A stretch of DNA of 64,000 bases, from NCBI RefSeq assembly GCF_020005165.1, contig NZ_JAHCLT010000002.1, forward strand, positions 124,001-188,000, given 5' to 3'. This DNA comes from Kangiella taiwanensis (GTDB lineage Bacteria > Pseudomonadota > Gammaproteobacteria > Enterobacterales > Kangiellaceae). Of the stretch, positions 47,625-58,107 are shown in pieces. Made by a program: the position numbers and the translations under genes. The notes below the pieces were generated by a model that saw only the letters and a list, made by a program, of their open reading frames with translations, was not told the DNA's origin and did no database searches. Positions within the stretch are counted from its first letter, which is position 1; the number at the start of each line of letters is the position of its first letter.

Positions 47625-48143
47625 ATGATCAATGATTCTACTCAACCAATGCAGCTTGAAGCTGAAACCGTTATCACGACTTTCGAAAACTACGGTATGG
47701 CTTGGGGGTTATATATTGGTTTAACACTGTTACTCGCGGGCTTGGTTTGGTTTGCATTCCGCAAGCAGCATTTCTTGCTAAAGTGGTTTTTCGCCTCTGT
47801 GATTTTGGCTGGCGCTTTATGCTTCGGGCATCCTGCTGAAAATATTGAGACCTACTCCCCTCTTATCCTCAACACCATGGTCGAATTGTTTGATGGCAAC
47901 ACTGAGCAATTCATGAGTGACATCAAGTTTATTGTACTGGTATGGGGAATATTGTTTATTGTTGGTGTTGGCGCTTGGTTACTGGTTCGTTACCTTCGTA
48001 AGAATAAAGACGACGCTGGAAAAGCTGAAAAGCAGCCACGAAAGCCAGCGAAAGATAAACAAGAAAAAGCCTCAAAAGAAGCATCGAATAAAGATAAGCC
48101 GATGGCGACTCCTGTGGAGCCAACCATCGGCGATGACGTCTAA
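47625..48143 (+). CDS. Hypothetical membrane protein with lysine-rich tail
   Basis: I do not recognise this 172-residue protein. It shows three hydrophobic segments (about 25-44, 50-67 and 102-124) and then a highly charged Lys/Glu/Ala tail of about 45 residues, likely cytoplasmic and disordered. It follows metG by 48 bases on the same strand and converges on ggt with a 3-base gap. There is no catalytic motif. Confidence 0.65.
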   Translation: MINDSTQPMQLEAETVITTFENYGMAWGLYIGLTLLLAGLVWFAFRKQHFLLKWFFASVILAGALCFGHPAENIETYSPLILNTMVELFDGNTEQFMSDIKFIVLVWGILFIVGVGAWLLVRYLRKNKDDAGKAEKQPRKPAKDKQEKASKEASNKDKPMATPVEPTIGDDV

Positions 48144-48146
48144 TTA

Positions 48147-49871
48147 TTAGAACCCCGCCGCTTCAGCGTTAGGTCTTCTCGGATCTGCAGCACCGTAAAT
48201 ATAATCTTCAATCTGTATCGACTGAGTGGCACCGATGGTGCTACTACGTTTGACTTTATAGCCCATTGCTTCCAGTAAATCGACGGTATCTTGATTTAAC
48301 TCCCTTTCGACAAATAATACGTCTGGTAGCCACTGATGGTGAAAACGTGGTGTATGAGTCGCTGAAGCAATATTCATATCATGATCAATCACATTACTGA
48401 TAATTTGCAGCACCGCCGTGATGATGCGGCTTCCGCCCGGACTGCCCGTGAGCAATTTCAATTTACCATCCTTAAACACCATGACTGGCGTCATTGAGCT
48501 GAGTGGGCGCTTATTCGGTTCAATAGCGTTTGCCTCACCACCAATCAGTCCATAGCCATTTGGCGTGCCAGGTTTCGCAGAAAAGTCATCCATCTCGTTA
48601 TTCAGAAGAATGCCAGTGCCATCTGCGACTAGGCCAGTCCCGAACGAATAGTTCAGCGTGTAAGTATTAGAAACCGCATTCCCCCACTGATCGACCACGG
48701 ATATTTGAGTAGTTTCAGGGCTTTCTGGCGCGGCAGGAACTCCTGGCTGAATATCGGTTGACGGAGTTACTTTATCTAAATTGATCTTCTTGGCGATTTT
48801 ACTGCCGTATTCTTTGCTGGTGAGCCATTCGGCAGGAACATCATAAAAGTCGCTATCACCGAGATGTTTGCTTCTATCGGCATAAGCATACTTCATCGCT
48901 TCAGCCATGAGGTGTATGGTTTTAGCCGTGTTTGAGCCTAACTCAGCCAGTGGGAAGTGCTCCAACACATTGAGCATTTGGACAATATGCACACCGCCTG
49001 AGCTCGGCAGAGGCATGGCAACAATATCGTGACCACGGTAACTTCCTCTAACCACCTCGCGAATGCTGGGTTGATAGTCGAGCAAATCTTGTGACGTGAT
49101 GATTCCACCGTGCTTTTCCATCGCTGCGACTAACTTTTCGCCAACTTCGCCTTGATAAAAAGCTTTCGCGCCATGCTTTTGAATTTGTTTAAGCGACCAG
49201 GCTAAATCCTTCTGTATGAAACGCTCACCCAACTTATAGATCGAGCCGTCTTCTTTGTAAAATACCTCTTTGGTGGCCTCTGACTGGCTTAAATGCGTTC
49301 GCCGAGTATCCAGCTTTGAAGCCAAGTCCCAATTCATAACGAAGCCATCTTCAGCTAAACGAATCGCAGGCTCGACAAGGTCTTTCCAAGGCAGTTTGCC
49401 ATACTTTTTATGCGCTAACTCGAATCCCGCTACAGTTCCCGGCACGCCGACCGATAAATAACTGAAGCGAGCTTTTTGGCGGTCAACATTACCATCGGCA
49501 TCCAAATACATGTCTTTGTGTGCTTTCGCCGGTGCTTTTTCACGATAATCGATTGCGACCGTCTCGCCGCTTTCTGCATCGTGTACCAGCATGAAGCCAC
49601 CACCACCGATATTTCCCGCCACAGGCAACACCACTGCCAGTGCAAAGCCCGATGCAATGGTCGCGTCGACCGCATTACCACCTTGTTGCAAGATATCACG
49701 TCCAACACGACTGGCTAAATATTGACGGGTCACCACCATACCGTTTTCGGCAACCGTGGGGTGATGGCTGCTTTTATAGTCGATAATGCTGGGCAGACTG
49801 GTGTCAGCGACTGCCTGTGAGCTCAGCGCCATCAATGCAGCGCTACTAATAGCGAGTAATAACTTCTTCAT
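48147..49871 (-). CDS. ggt: Gamma-glutamyltransferase
   Basis: This periplasmic enzyme cleaves glutathione and other gamma-glutamyl compounds. The 574-residue precursor has a signal peptide (MKKLLLAISSAALMALSSQAVA) and self-cleaves before the Thr of ETTQISVVD, which becomes the nucleophile of the small subunit. GNIGGGGFM, LPSSGGVH and TGSPGGSRI are also visible. The ATG at 49871 is chosen over a TTG four codons upstream because it begins the signal peptide. Confidence 0.95.
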   Translation of the reverse strand: MKKLLLAISSAALMALSSQAVADTSLPSIIDYKSSHHPTVAENGMVVTRQYLASRVGRDILQQGGNAVDATIASGFALAVVLPVAGNIGGGGFMLVHDAESGETVAIDYREKAPAKAHKDMYLDADGNVDRQKARFSYLSVGVPGTVAGFELAHKKYGKLPWKDLVEPAIRLAEDGFVMNWDLASKLDTRRTHLSQSEATKEVFYKEDGSIYKLGERFIQKDLAWSLKQIQKHGAKAFYQGEVGEKLVAAMEKHGGIITSQDLLDYQPSIREVVRGSYRGHDIVAMPLPSSGGVHIVQMLNVLEHFPLAELGSNTAKTIHLMAEAMKYAYADRSKHLGDSDFYDVPAEWLTSKEYGSKIAKKINLDKVTPSTDIQPGVPAAPESPETTQISVVDQWGNAVSNTYTLNYSFGTGLVADGTGILLNNEMDDFSAKPGTPNGYGLIGGEANAIEPNKRPLSSMTPVMVFKDGKLKLLTGSPGGSRIITAVLQIISNVIDHDMNIASATHTPRFHHQWLPDVLFVERELNQDTVDLLEAMGYKVKRSSTIGATQSIQIEDYIYGAADPRRPNAEAAGF

Positions 49872-50085
49872 ATATAAATACAAGTGTTCAACTTTTGCAT
49901 TAGTCTAACCAGCCACACTGTAAAATTCATCCTCATTATTTGGATTATGCTTATTCACTTTCCAAATAAGGGCCGAGCATACAGTGGCGGTTGTTTCGTG
50001 CGACGCTATCTAGCATAATATAAGGACTTTTGAGACCTACTTAGATTTTGCAAAAAGTCTAGCAAAAACAAGGCTTTTACTTTTC

Positions 50086-50667
50086 ATGGGCGATTACTTA
50101 CTGCTCTTTATTGGTACCGTTTTAGTCAACAATTTTGTGTTGGTAAAGTTTTTAGGACTCTGCCCTTTTATGGGTGTGTCCGGAAAACTTGAGACGGCTA
50201 TTGGCATGTCGGTCGCGACCACTTTTGTTCTGACACTTGCTTCTGCCCTGAGCTACATCGTTAATACCTACATTCTCGCGCCCATGGGAATGGAGTACCT
50301 GCAAACCTTATCCTTTATTTTGGTCATTGCTGTCATGGTCCAATTGACTGAAATGATCATTCATAAAACCAGTCCTATTCTCTATCGCTTGCTCGGTATA
50401 TTTTTACCACTGATTACCACCAACTGCGCAGTACTAGGCGTTGCTTTATTAAACATTAATGAGCAGCATAATTTTGTACAGTCCGTAGTCTATGGTTTTG
50501 GCGCAGCCGTTGGCTTTTCGTTGGTACTAATTTTATTCGCTGCCATGCGCGAACGTTTGGCTGCAGCTGATGTGCCGGTACCGTTTAAAGGCGCATCCAT
50601 CGCCATGATTACAGCGGGCTTGATGTCATTAGCCTTCATGGGCTTCTCTGGCTTGGTTAAGTTGTAG
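50086..50667 (+). CDS. rnfA: Rnf electron transport complex subunit A
   Basis: RnfA (RsxA in E. coli) is a six-helix inner-membrane subunit of the Rnf NADH:ferredoxin complex. The 193-residue protein is close to the E. coli sequence throughout, including [20 protein letters not shown] and [20 protein letters not shown]. The conserved cysteines in LGLCPF and TTNCAV are those that hold a membrane-embedded iron-sulfur site with RnfE. It is the first gene of the rnfABCDGE-nth run. Confidence 0.96.
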   Translation: MGDYLLLFIGTVLVNNFVLVKFLGLCPFMGVSGKLETAIGMSVATTFVLTLASALSYIVNTYILAPMGMEYLQTLSFILVIAVMVQLTEMIIHKTSPILYRLLGIFLPLITTNCAVLGVALLNINEQHNFVQSVVYGFGAAVGFSLVLILFAAMRERLAAADVPVPFKGASIAMITAGLMSLAFMGFSGLVKL

Positions 50668-50675
50668 GGCTTACT

Positions 50676-51242
50676 ATGGACTTGATTACCGCGGTTATTA
50701 TCCTCGCAGTGCTAGGGCTTGTCTTTGGTGGGCTACTGGGTTTCGCCTCCATCAAGTTTAAAGTTGATGGCGATCCGATTGTTGAGCAAATTGACGAAAT
50801 TTTACCTCAAACTCAGTGCGGTCAGTGCGGCTATCCTGGTTGTAAACCCTACGCTGAAGCGATTGCCAATGGCGACGAAATTAATAAATGCCCACCGGGC
50901 GGAGAAGCTGGCGTCAAAGCGTTGGCCGATTTGTTAGGGCGTGAAGTCATTCCTTTGGACGAAGAGCGTGGCGAAGAAAAACCACCAAGCGTCGCTTACA
51001 TTCGTGAAGATGAGTGCATTGGCTGTACTAAATGTATTCAGGCCTGTCCGGTCGACGCAATTCTTGGCGCACCCAAATTAATGCACACCGTCATTATTGA
51101 CGAGTGTACCGGCTGTGATTTGTGTGTCGAGCCCTGCCCTGTAGACTGCATCGATATGGTTGAGCTGCCTCAGACTATTTCAAGTTGGAAGTGGCAACAG
51201 CCCGATCAAATGATCCCTGTTAAAGAATTAGAGGCGAGCTAA
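50676..51242 (+). CDS. rnfB: Rnf complex subunit B (ferredoxin-type)
   Basis: This 188-residue protein has an N-terminal membrane helix, then a four-cysteine cluster motif ([18 protein letters not shown] ... CPPGG), and two [4Fe-4S] ferredoxin motifs ([12 protein letters not shown] and [12 protein letters not shown]). It passes electrons to or from soluble ferredoxin. The stop overlaps the rnfC start by one base. Confidence 0.96.
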   Translation: MDLITAVIILAVLGLVFGGLLGFASIKFKVDGDPIVEQIDEILPQTQCGQCGYPGCKPYAEAIANGDEINKCPPGGEAGVKALADLLGREVIPLDEERGEEKPPSVAYIREDECIGCTKCIQACPVDAILGAPKLMHTVIIDECTGCDLCVEPCPVDCIDMVELPQTISSWKWQQPDQMIPVKELEAS

Positions 51243-52852
51243 TGGAACGATCGAGTTTTGTCTCAGAAATACCGATTTATGAAATTCCGGGCGGCATTCA
51301 CCCTGAGGAGCATAAAACCCGTTCGAATCAGACGAACATCAGGCGCTTACCGCTAGCTAATGAGCTGGTGATTAACCTTAAGGGCCAAGCAGGAAATCGT
51401 TCTATTCCAATCGTTGAGGTTGGTGAGGCAGTTCTTAAAGGGCAAGTTATCGCTGAATGTGACGGGATCTTTAGTGCTTATCAACACGCACCCACTTCAG
51501 GCACTATCATTGCCATTGAAAAGCGAACGATTGCACACCCCTCGGGCTTAGACGACCTTTGTATCGTGCTCAAGCCTGATGGTGACGATCAGTGGTGCGA
51601 GTTAACGTCCTCGTCCAACATTGAGGAAATGGATCGTGAAGCGGTACTCGCTCAAATCTTTGAAAAAGGCGTCGTTGGCCTTGGGGGTGCTTCGTTTCCA
51701 AGCCACATCAAACTCAAGCAACACGAGGGGGTTCACACGCTCATCATCAACGCCGCCGAGTGTGAGCCCTACATTACCTGCGACGATAAGCTGTTACAGG
51801 AGCATGCAAAAGAAGTGCTGCTAGGTGCCGAAATTATCAGCAAGCTGTACCAAGATATTAATATTGTTATTGGCATCGAAGATAACAAGCCGCAAGCCAT
51901 CGACGCCATTCAGCAAGCTCGAAAAGAACTTGAACTGAGCAACATCAAGTTAGGCGTGGTGCCGACAAAATACCCAAGCGGCGGCGAAAAACAATTGATT
52001 CAACTGCTGACAGGTAAAGAAGTTCCGCATGGTAAATTGCCAGCTGACCTGGGTTTAATCATGCATAACGTTGGTACCTGCTATGCCATCCACCTAGCAT
52101 TGACCGAAGGTAAGCCATTAGTCGAGCGATTAGTCACTTTAACTGGTGATAACTGCAAAGAACCGGGCAACTACTGGATTCCTTTTGGCACTCCTGTTGA
52201 CCATCTGATCAAGGCCACACAATCAGACACGCCAAAGCGACTGATCATGGGCGGCCCCATGATGGGTTATGAACTGCCTCATGCTCATGTGGGCATTGTC
52301 AAAGCCACCAACTGCATCATCATGTCAGCAGATGGCGAATTAGGTATGGATCAGACAGCCCTGCCCTGCATTCGCTGTGGCGCTTGCATGGATGCTTGTC
52401 CTGCATCACTCTTGCCACAGCAGCTGTACTGGCACGCCCAGGCGGACGAGTTTGATAAAGCCGAAGAGTATGATCTTTTTGACTGCATCGAGTGCGGCGC
52501 CTGTGCCTATGTCTGCCCCAGCCATATTCCGCTGGTACAACATTATCGCTATGCGAAGTCGACGATTCGCAATAATCGTGTGGAAAAACTCAAAGCAGAG
52601 AAAGCACGTGAGCGCTATGAAGCCAGACAAGAACGACTCGAGCGCGTCAAACGAGAAAAAGCAGAACGCCACCGCAAGGCTGCAGAGGCTCGTAAAAAAG
52701 CCGCTGAAGAAGCAGGAAAAAAAGATGCTAAAAAAGCCGCGGTGCAAGCGGCCTTAGCTCGCGTACAAGCAAAGAAAAAAGCTCAACAGTCTGACGAAAG
52801 CGCAGCTGATAAGAACCAGTCTGACGACAATCATTCAGAAGGAAATAACTAA
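51242..52852 (+). CDS. rnfC: Rnf complex subunit C (NADH-binding)
   Basis: RnfC binds NADH and FMN at the cytoplasmic side. The 536-residue protein has the Nqo1-like core (GLGGASFPSHIK, NAAECEPYI, PSGGEKQLIQLLTG) and two 4Fe-4S motifs (CIRCGACMDACP and CIECGACAYVCP). A C-terminal highly charged, coiled-coil-like extension of about 85 residues is rich in Ala, Lys, Glu and Arg. Such tails vary greatly in length among gammaproteobacteria, and this one is short compared with E. coli RsxC. Confidence 0.96.
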   Translation: MERSSFVSEIPIYEIPGGIHPEEHKTRSNQTNIRRLPLANELVINLKGQAGNRSIPIVEVGEAVLKGQVIAECDGIFSAYQHAPTSGTIIAIEKRTIAHPSGLDDLCIVLKPDGDDQWCELTSSSNIEEMDREAVLAQIFEKGVVGLGGASFPSHIKLKQHEGVHTLIINAAECEPYITCDDKLLQEHAKEVLLGAEIISKLYQDINIVIGIEDNKPQAIDAIQQARKELELSNIKLGVVPTKYPSGGEKQLIQLLTGKEVPHGKLPADLGLIMHNVGTCYAIHLALTEGKPLVERLVTLTGDNCKEPGNYWIPFGTPVDHLIKATQSDTPKRLIMGGPMMGYELPHAHVGIVKATNCIIMSADGELGMDQTALPCIRCGACMDACPASLLPQQLYWHAQADEFDKAEEYDLFDCIECGACAYVCPSHIPLVQHYRYAKSTIRNNRVEKLKAEKARERYEARQERLERVKREKAERHRKAAEARKKAAEEAGKKDAKKAAVQAALARVQAKKKAQQSDESAADKNQSDDNHSEGNN

Positions 52853-53928
52853 TGGCCTTACTGTCATCGCCATTTGCTAAGAAAACAAACTCTGTCACTC
52901 AAATGATGCTTTGGGTGGTTGGCGCGACTTTGCCTGGACTGTTTGTGTTGATGTATTTTTTCGGTGTTGGCGTACTGGTTAACTTGGTTATCGCCTGCAC
53001 CACAGCGCTGGTCGCCGAAGCATTAATCCTTAAACTCAGAAACCGCCCTGTTATGCCCATACTGTGGGATGGTAGCGCCTTTGTTACCGCTTGGTTGTTA
53101 GCGTTAGCGTTGCCGCCACTACTTCCTTGGTGGATGACGGTATTGGGTACAGCTTTTGCCATCGTCTTCGCAAAACATGTTTACGGTGGTCTTGGTAACA
53201 ACATTTTTAACCCTGCCATGGTGGGTTACGTGTTATTGCTCATTTCGTTTCCTTTAGAGATGACAACATGGTTACCACCGCAATCGTTAGCAGAGAACCC
53301 CGTTGGTGCCATCGAAGCTGTCAGCATCATCTTTACTGGAGCTGCCTCAAACGAAACAACCATTGACATGCTCAAGCAAGGTGTCGACGGATATACCATG
53401 GCCACACCGCTGGATCATATCAAAACCGAACTAGCACAAGGTTACCGTATTCCTGAAGCTGAAACAGCACCGATTATCAAAGGCCTATCAGGCGCAGGTT
53501 GGCAGTGGGTCAATCTGGCTTTCCTAGCGGGTGGCTTGGTATTAATGGCGAAAAAGGTGATTGGTTGGCAAATCCCGATTGCTGTACTGCTCGGGATGGG
53601 GCTGATCGCTCTGCCGCTATTCTTCGCCAACAGTGACTACTATCTATTTCCAATGTTTCATGGTTTTGCTGGAGCCACCATGCTCGGTGCCTTTTTTATC
53701 GCTACCGATCCTGTGACTGCATCGACTACAGCTAAAGGACGCTGGATATTCGGCATTGGCATTGGCGCAATTACGGTTCTTATTCGAACCTTTGGCGGTT
53801 ACCCTGACGCTATCGCCTTTGCCGTATTGCTCATGAATATGGCAGTGCCGATGATTGATTATTACACCAAACCAAGAACTTACGGTCATGCCGATAAAAA
53901 GCGTAAAGCTAGCGAGGGAGTAAAGTAA
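52852..53928 (+). CDS. rnfD: Rnf complex subunit D (flavin-bearing membrane subunit)
   Basis: This 358-residue polytopic protein is related to NqrB. The family carries covalent FMN on a threonine, and Thr185 in the YTMATPLD segment fits that position. FIATDPVTASTTAKGRW is the conserved RnfD/NqrB stretch. It overlaps rnfC and rnfG by one base each, so the operon is tightly coupled. Confidence 0.95.
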   Translation: MALLSSPFAKKTNSVTQMMLWVVGATLPGLFVLMYFFGVGVLVNLVIACTTALVAEALILKLRNRPVMPILWDGSAFVTAWLLALALPPLLPWWMTVLGTAFAIVFAKHVYGGLGNNIFNPAMVGYVLLLISFPLEMTTWLPPQSLAENPVGAIEAVSIIFTGAASNETTIDMLKQGVDGYTMATPLDHIKTELAQGYRIPEAETAPIIKGLSGAGWQWVNLAFLAGGLVLMAKKVIGWQIPIAVLLGMGLIALPLFFANSDYYLFPMFHGFAGATMLGAFFIATDPVTASTTAKGRWIFGIGIGAITVLIRTFGGYPDAIAFAVLLMNMAVPMIDYYTKPRTYGHADKKRKASEGVK

Positions 53929-54587
53929 TGCTGAGAAAAGTCATCAGTAAAAACGCCCTCATCTTAGCCGCATTTGCCGCAGTTTGTGTCGGCTTAATCG
54001 CCGCAACCTACTTCATCACACGCGACACTATCGCTGGCGAGATGAAGGCTGCTTTAGCTCGGACGCTTGATCAGTTGGTACCCGCTAATGAATACAATAA
54101 CGACGTTCACCACGACTGCACACTAATTCCCGCTAACTCAGAGCTAGGAAATTCGAACCCAAGGCAGGTCTACCGAATGTTCTATGACCAAACGCCAGTA
54201 GCTTTAGTTATGGAAACTGTTGCCCCTAATGGTTATAGCGGAAAAATTCGTATGGTGCTTGGTATTTATTATGACGGCTCCATTGCCGGACTTCGTGTCA
54301 CCGACCATAAAGAAACCCCAGGCCTTGGCGATAAAGTGGACATCAATAAAAGTGACTGGGTAACGACATTTGAAGGAAAATCATTGGGTAACCCTGACGT
54401 TGAGCAGTGGAAAGTCAAAAAAGATGGCGGCACCTTTGATGCCTTCACAGGAGCCACTATTACACCGCGTGCAGTTGTGTCACAAGTTGCAAAAACGTTA
54501 GAGTACTTTAATGACAATAAGGATTTGCTGTTTAGTGCGCCGAAAAATTGCAGTGCTCAATCAACTCAAGCGGAAAGTCAGTCATGA
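53928..54587 (+). CDS. rnfG: Rnf complex subunit G (covalent FMN)
   Basis: This 219-residue protein has one N-terminal membrane helix ([19 protein letters not shown]) and a periplasmic FMN-binding domain. The flavinylation motif is TGATIT, giving Thr177 as the likely attachment site, consistent with the Vibrio RnfG pattern. [12 protein letters not shown] is also typical. An ApbE flavin transferase would be required and is not in this window. Confidence 0.95.
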   Translation: MLRKVISKNALILAAFAAVCVGLIAATYFITRDTIAGEMKAALARTLDQLVPANEYNNDVHHDCTLIPANSELGNSNPRQVYRMFYDQTPVALVMETVAPNGYSGKIRMVLGIYYDGSIAGLRVTDHKETPGLGDKVDINKSDWVTTFEGKSLGNPDVEQWKVKKDGGTFDAFTGATITPRAVVSQVAKTLEYFNDNKDLLFSAPKNCSAQSTQAESQS

Positions 54588-55285
54588 GTGATCTTGATAA
54601 CAAAACCATCGTTAAGAACGGCCTATGGGATAACAATCCCGCATTAGTCCAGTTACTCGGTCTATGCCCCTTGTTGGCAGTGAGCAATACGTTTATTAAT
54701 GGACTTGGCCTTGGCTTAGCGACGCTGCTAGTACTCGCAGGTTCCAACGCCTCAGTATCACTCGTCAGGAATTTCATCCCCAAAGATATCCGAATTCCTA
54801 TCTTTGTCATGATGATTGCTAGCTTTGTGACCAATATTGGCCTGCTGATGAATGCTTTTACCTATGATTTATACCTAACGCTTGGTATTTTCATTCCGCT
54901 TATCGTGACTAATTGCGCGATTATTGGTCGCGCTGAAGCTTTTGCCTCTAAAAATCGCTTCTTACCCTCTTTGCTCGATGGCGTAATGCAAGGCTTGGGT
55001 TTTACCGCGGTGCTCTGCACCCTAGGCGCACTTAGAGAAATGATTGGTCAAGGTACACTTTTCGCTGGTGCTGAGCAGTTACTGGGCAGTTGGGCCACTA
55101 GTCTGGAGATTTCTTTTTACTTAACCGACGCCAAGTTTCTCTTTGCCATATTGCCGCCCGGAGCATTTGTCGCACTCGGTGTTCTCATTGCCGTTAAGAA
55201 CATCATCGACAGTAGAGCTGCAGAAAAAACAAAACAAAGAACGAACAACCAGAATATCAGTGGGGATGTCATTACTAATGAATAA
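54584..55285 (+). CDS. rnfE: Rnf complex subunit E
   Basis: This 233-residue membrane protein is paralogous to RnfA ([42 protein letters not shown]). The ATG at 54584 overlaps the rnfG stop as ATGA, and the frame open from 54548 starts inside rnfG and is rejected. A short charged tail follows the last helix. Its end overlaps nth by 8 bases. Confidence 0.95.
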   Translation: MSDLDNKTIVKNGLWDNNPALVQLLGLCPLLAVSNTFINGLGLGLATLLVLAGSNASVSLVRNFIPKDIRIPIFVMMIASFVTNIGLLMNAFTYDLYLTLGIFIPLIVTNCAIIGRAEAFASKNRFLPSLLDGVMQGLGFTAVLCTLGALREMIGQGTLFAGAEQLLGSWATSLEISFYLTDAKFLFAILPPGAFVALGVLIAVKNIIDSRAAEKTKQRTNNQNISGDVITNE

Positions 55286-55913
55286 AGCCAAACGCCAGGA
55301 AATTTTCGAACGCCTACGTGAACAAAACCCCAACCCGCAAACCGAACTCGAATATAACTCGACGTTTGAGTTACTCATTGCCGTCATTTTGTCAGCGCAG
55401 GCTACCGATGTTGGTGTCAACAAAGCAACTCGCAAACTCTATCCCGTTGCTAACACTCCAGAATCTATCTATGCCCTAGGGGAAGAAGGCTTAAAGGAAT
55501 ACATTAAAACGATCGGGTTATTTAACAGTAAAGCTAAAAACGTTATCTCCTGTTGCAAAGACTTGATAGAAAAGCACGACTCAATTGTTCCTGATAACCG
55601 CAAAGATCTTGAAGCTTTGGCTGGAGTTGGCCGCAAAACAGCTAATGTGGTCCTTAATACAGCGTTTAGCCAACCCGCCATGGCGGTTGACACCCACATT
55701 TTCAGAGTATCTAACCGCACCAAGATCGCTCCCGGTAAAACGGTCAGAAAGGTCGAAGATGCTTTATTAAAGTTTGTACCCAAAGAATTTCTACTAGACG
55801 CTCATCACTGGCTCATCCTGCACGGCCGCTATACTTGTGTAGCCAGAAAGCCTCGATGTGGCTCCTGCATTATCGAAGATTTGTGCGAATTTAAAGAAAA
55901 AACCACTGATTAG
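55278..55913 (+). CDS. nth: Endonuclease III
   Basis: Nth removes oxidised pyrimidines from DNA and cleaves the backbone. The 211-residue protein has the HhH-GPD fold with [18 protein letters not shown] (catalytic Lys), [13 protein letters not shown] (catalytic Asp) and the iron-sulfur motif [17 protein letters not shown]. The ATG at 55278 gives [18 protein letters not shown], matching E. coli. Linkage to the rnf genes is conserved in gammaproteobacteria. Confidence 0.97.
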   Translation: MNKAKRQEIFERLREQNPNPQTELEYNSTFELLIAVILSAQATDVGVNKATRKLYPVANTPESIYALGEEGLKEYIKTIGLFNSKAKNVISCCKDLIEKHDSIVPDNRKDLEALAGVGRKTANVVLNTAFSQPAMAVDTHIFRVSNRTKIAPGKTVRKVEDALLKFVPKEFLLDAHHWLILHGRYTCVARKPRCGSCIIEDLCEFKEKTTD

Positions 55914-56005
55914 TCGACAAAATCGCGCTTACTGCTCTTATCAGATGCCTAAATTTTGATCAATAAGTGATCTTTGCCTCACTTTTGATATACTCAGACG
56001 CTGTA

Positions 56006-56021
56006 TGTGAAAAATATCACA
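56006..56021. promoter_or_regulatory. Perfect CRP consensus site
   Basis: TGTGAAAAATATCACA is an exact TGTGA-N6-TCACA palindrome. A -10 element CATACT is at 56044-56049, predicting a transcript start near 56055. The site would then be centred at about -41.5, the class II CRP position. It lies upstream of the M6-like protease gene. Confidence 0.65.
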
Positions 56022-56129
56022 TAAATTGGCGCGACTTTCTTTGCATACTAGCCACAAAAGTTAGTAGGCACTCATTATAAAAAAGCCGCCAATTAAGCAA
56101 CAAACACATTGTAAATATAGGAAGTCAAG

Positions 56130-58019
56130 ATGATGAATCGATTGCTACTAGGGGTAGGCGTTCTGGCATGGAGCACGGGAGCGTTAGCTGGCAAACCTTA
56201 TATAGAACATGAGTATGAATACCTTCAACCTAATGGTGATGTTGTCACTATTTACCTGAATGGTCATGATTACTTTGGTGAGCAACACAGTCGCACAGGC
56301 GAGCTCGTTATATACGACGAAACCTTGGGTGGCTTAGCTTACGCTACGGTAAATGAAGACAAAACCCAACTTATCTCGACCGGTGAACTCGTTAGCTCAA
56401 GCGACTTCAACCCTTACGCAAACCGTTACGTTCGTCGTGGTGGGTTAAGCTCAGGTGGCAAAGGTGAAGAGACCGAAGAAAATAAAGAAGAAAAATTAGG
56501 CGAAGAGCAAAAAACACAAGAGCTGATTATTAAGACTCGTGAGCAAGAGCTTAGGGAGCGAGCATCTTACGCCACAGGTAACGTGTCAGGCCTCACCATC
56601 ATTATTCAATTCCCTGACGAGCAAGGTAGCTTAAGTAAAACCCAAATCGAAAACTTCATGAACGGCAGTAATTACTCAGAGTTTGGCAATCGCTCATCAG
56701 TGAAAGCCTATTTTGAGGAAGCCTCTAATGGCCGACTAACTTACAGCAACACTGTTACTCGCTACTACACTGCCCAAAACAATAAATCGTATTACACCGA
56801 CGACGACTATAGTTCAACAGTACGCTCGAGAGAGCTCATCATCGAAGCGTTAAACTGGCTTGAGACGAGCGAAGGCTTTGACTTTTCGACTCTGACAACG
56901 GACGCAAATAACGAGATTATGGGACTGAACGTATTTTACGCTGGAGAAACAGACAGCGCCTGGTCTCGCGGCTTATGGCCACACATGGGTAAACTGACAC
57001 CACGATTCTGTGCTGACGGCGTCTGTACGGACCGCTACCAAATTCAAAACATGGGCAATGAACTGGAGCTGGGTCCAATTGTACACGAGACAGCACACCT
57101 CTTATTCCGTTGGCCTGACTTGTATGACTACGATGAATCATCATTTGGTTCAATCGCTGACTTTGGCTTAATGGGGCTTGGAGCCGCTAAAACAGAGACC
57201 AAACACAACCCTGTAGCTCCAAATGGCTATTTCCGCTATTTAGCGGGTTGGGTGGACGCAATTGAACTTAATCCAGACTCAAACCCTGATGCGGCATCAG
57301 GCCAGTTGAGTCACACGTCAGGTGCCGATACTATCTATCGCTGGTCAAACTCAAACCGACTCGGCGAAGCATTTTATATTGAAAACATTCACCAAAGTGG
57401 CCTGAATGAATTCCAGCCTGACTCAGGCTTAGCTATTTGGCATGTTGATCCCGACGGCAACAACAATGATGAAGCAACTCCCTTTATTCAAATGGAGCAT
57501 GCTGATGGCAATCGAGACCCAGAAAATGCTACAAACCAAGGTGATGATACAGACTTATTCGAAGGCGGAACCTTTGATTACAGTGCACCTGCTAGTGGCT
57601 CTGGGCAAACAAACTCTCTATGGTCAGACGGCACTGAGTCGGGACTCTATATTCATGGCATGAGCCTAGCGGCACCTACCATGCAATTTACTGTGGGTCA
57701 GGAAGAAAATGCGGGAACACAGCCAACTGCGAGTTATCAGTACACCAACTATTTGTATCACAATGAACTCAGAGTCGAGCCCAATGGTGGCTGGTTCTAC
57801 ACAGAGGGAGGTACTTTCACCTTTACTCTTGAAGGCCCTAGTCATGCGGACTTTGATTTGTACTTACAAGAGTGGAATGGTAATCAGTGGGTTTATGTAG
57901 CAGCTTCTCAATCTCTTAGCTCGTCTGAGACGATCCAATACACGATGAGTCAAGGCTACTACAGAGCCATCGTTTATTCTTACTACGGCTCAGGTTATTA
58001 CGAGCTTAAGGTCTATTGA
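56130..58019 (+). CDS. Secreted M6-like (immune inhibitor A type) metalloprotease
   Basis: This 629-residue precursor has a signal peptide (MMNRLLLGVGVLAWSTGALAG), a pro-region with a Lys/Glu-rich linker (about 105-150), and a catalytic domain with the zinc motif HETAHLLFRWPDLYD. The two His and the following Asp fit the HExxH...D ligands of family M6. The C-terminal 100 residues form a pre-peptidase-type beta domain (TFTLEGPSHADFDLYLQEW) often removed in secreted proteases. The gene stands alone, with a CRP-type site upstream and a terminator downstream. Confidence 0.88.
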   Translation: MMNRLLLGVGVLAWSTGALAGKPYIEHEYEYLQPNGDVVTIYLNGHDYFGEQHSRTGELVIYDETLGGLAYATVNEDKTQLISTGELVSSSDFNPYANRYVRRGGLSSGGKGEETEENKEEKLGEEQKTQELIIKTREQELRERASYATGNVSGLTIIIQFPDEQGSLSKTQIENFMNGSNYSEFGNRSSVKAYFEEASNGRLTYSNTVTRYYTAQNNKSYYTDDDYSSTVRSRELIIEALNWLETSEGFDFSTLTTDANNEIMGLNVFYAGETDSAWSRGLWPHMGKLTPRFCADGVCTDRYQIQNMGNELELGPIVHETAHLLFRWPDLYDYDESSFGSIADFGLMGLGAAKTETKHNPVAPNGYFRYLAGWVDAIELNPDSNPDAASGQLSHTSGADTIYRWSNSNRLGEAFYIENIHQSGLNEFQPDSGLAIWHVDPDGNNNDEATPFIQMEHADGNRDPENATNQGDDTDLFEGGTFDYSAPASGSGQTNSLWSDGTESGLYIHGMSLAAPTMQFTVGQEENAGTQPTASYQYTNYLYHNELRVEPNGGWFYTEGGTFTFTLEGPSHADFDLYLQEWNGNQWVYVAASQSLSSSETIQYTMSQGYYRAIVYSYYGSGYYELKVY

Positions 58020-58046
58020 TTCTCGGGCAGCAAAACACTCAGAAAC

Positions 58047-58077
58047 AAAAAAAATGCCGCATTAAGCGGCATTTTTT
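58047..58077. terminator. Terminator after the M6-like protease gene
   Basis: AAAAATGCCGC, the loop ATTAA and GCGGCATTTTTT form a hairpin with T runs on both strands. On the minus strand it follows the duplicated tRNA 3' fragment. Confidence 0.9.
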
Positions 58078-58079
58078 CG

Positions 58080-58102
58080 TATTTGGTAGTCGCGAGTGGA
58101 TT
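58080..58102 (-). repeat. Duplicated 3' end of the tRNA-Val gene
   Basis: TATTTGGTAGTCGCGAGTGG plus ATT (23 bases) is identical to 58241-58263, which covers the CCA end and acceptor stem of tRNA-Val. Outside the match the sequences differ. Both copies are followed on the minus strand by a terminator hairpin, so the duplication probably included the tRNA 3' flank. It could be an old attachment-site copy or a remnant of a second tRNA gene. Confidence 0.8.
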
Positions 58103-58107
58103 ACTTC

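Noticed and set aside
52406..52747. Minus-strand frame of 113 residues with Phe-rich hydrophobic runs inside rnfC
   Set aside because: It is the mirror of the Lys/Ala/Glu-rich RnfC tail. Such complements look hydrophobic by chance.
56083..56101. AAAAAAGCCGCC near 56083 as a terminator
   Set aside because: There is no complementary arm or T run downstream. It is only a half-site in the protease leader.
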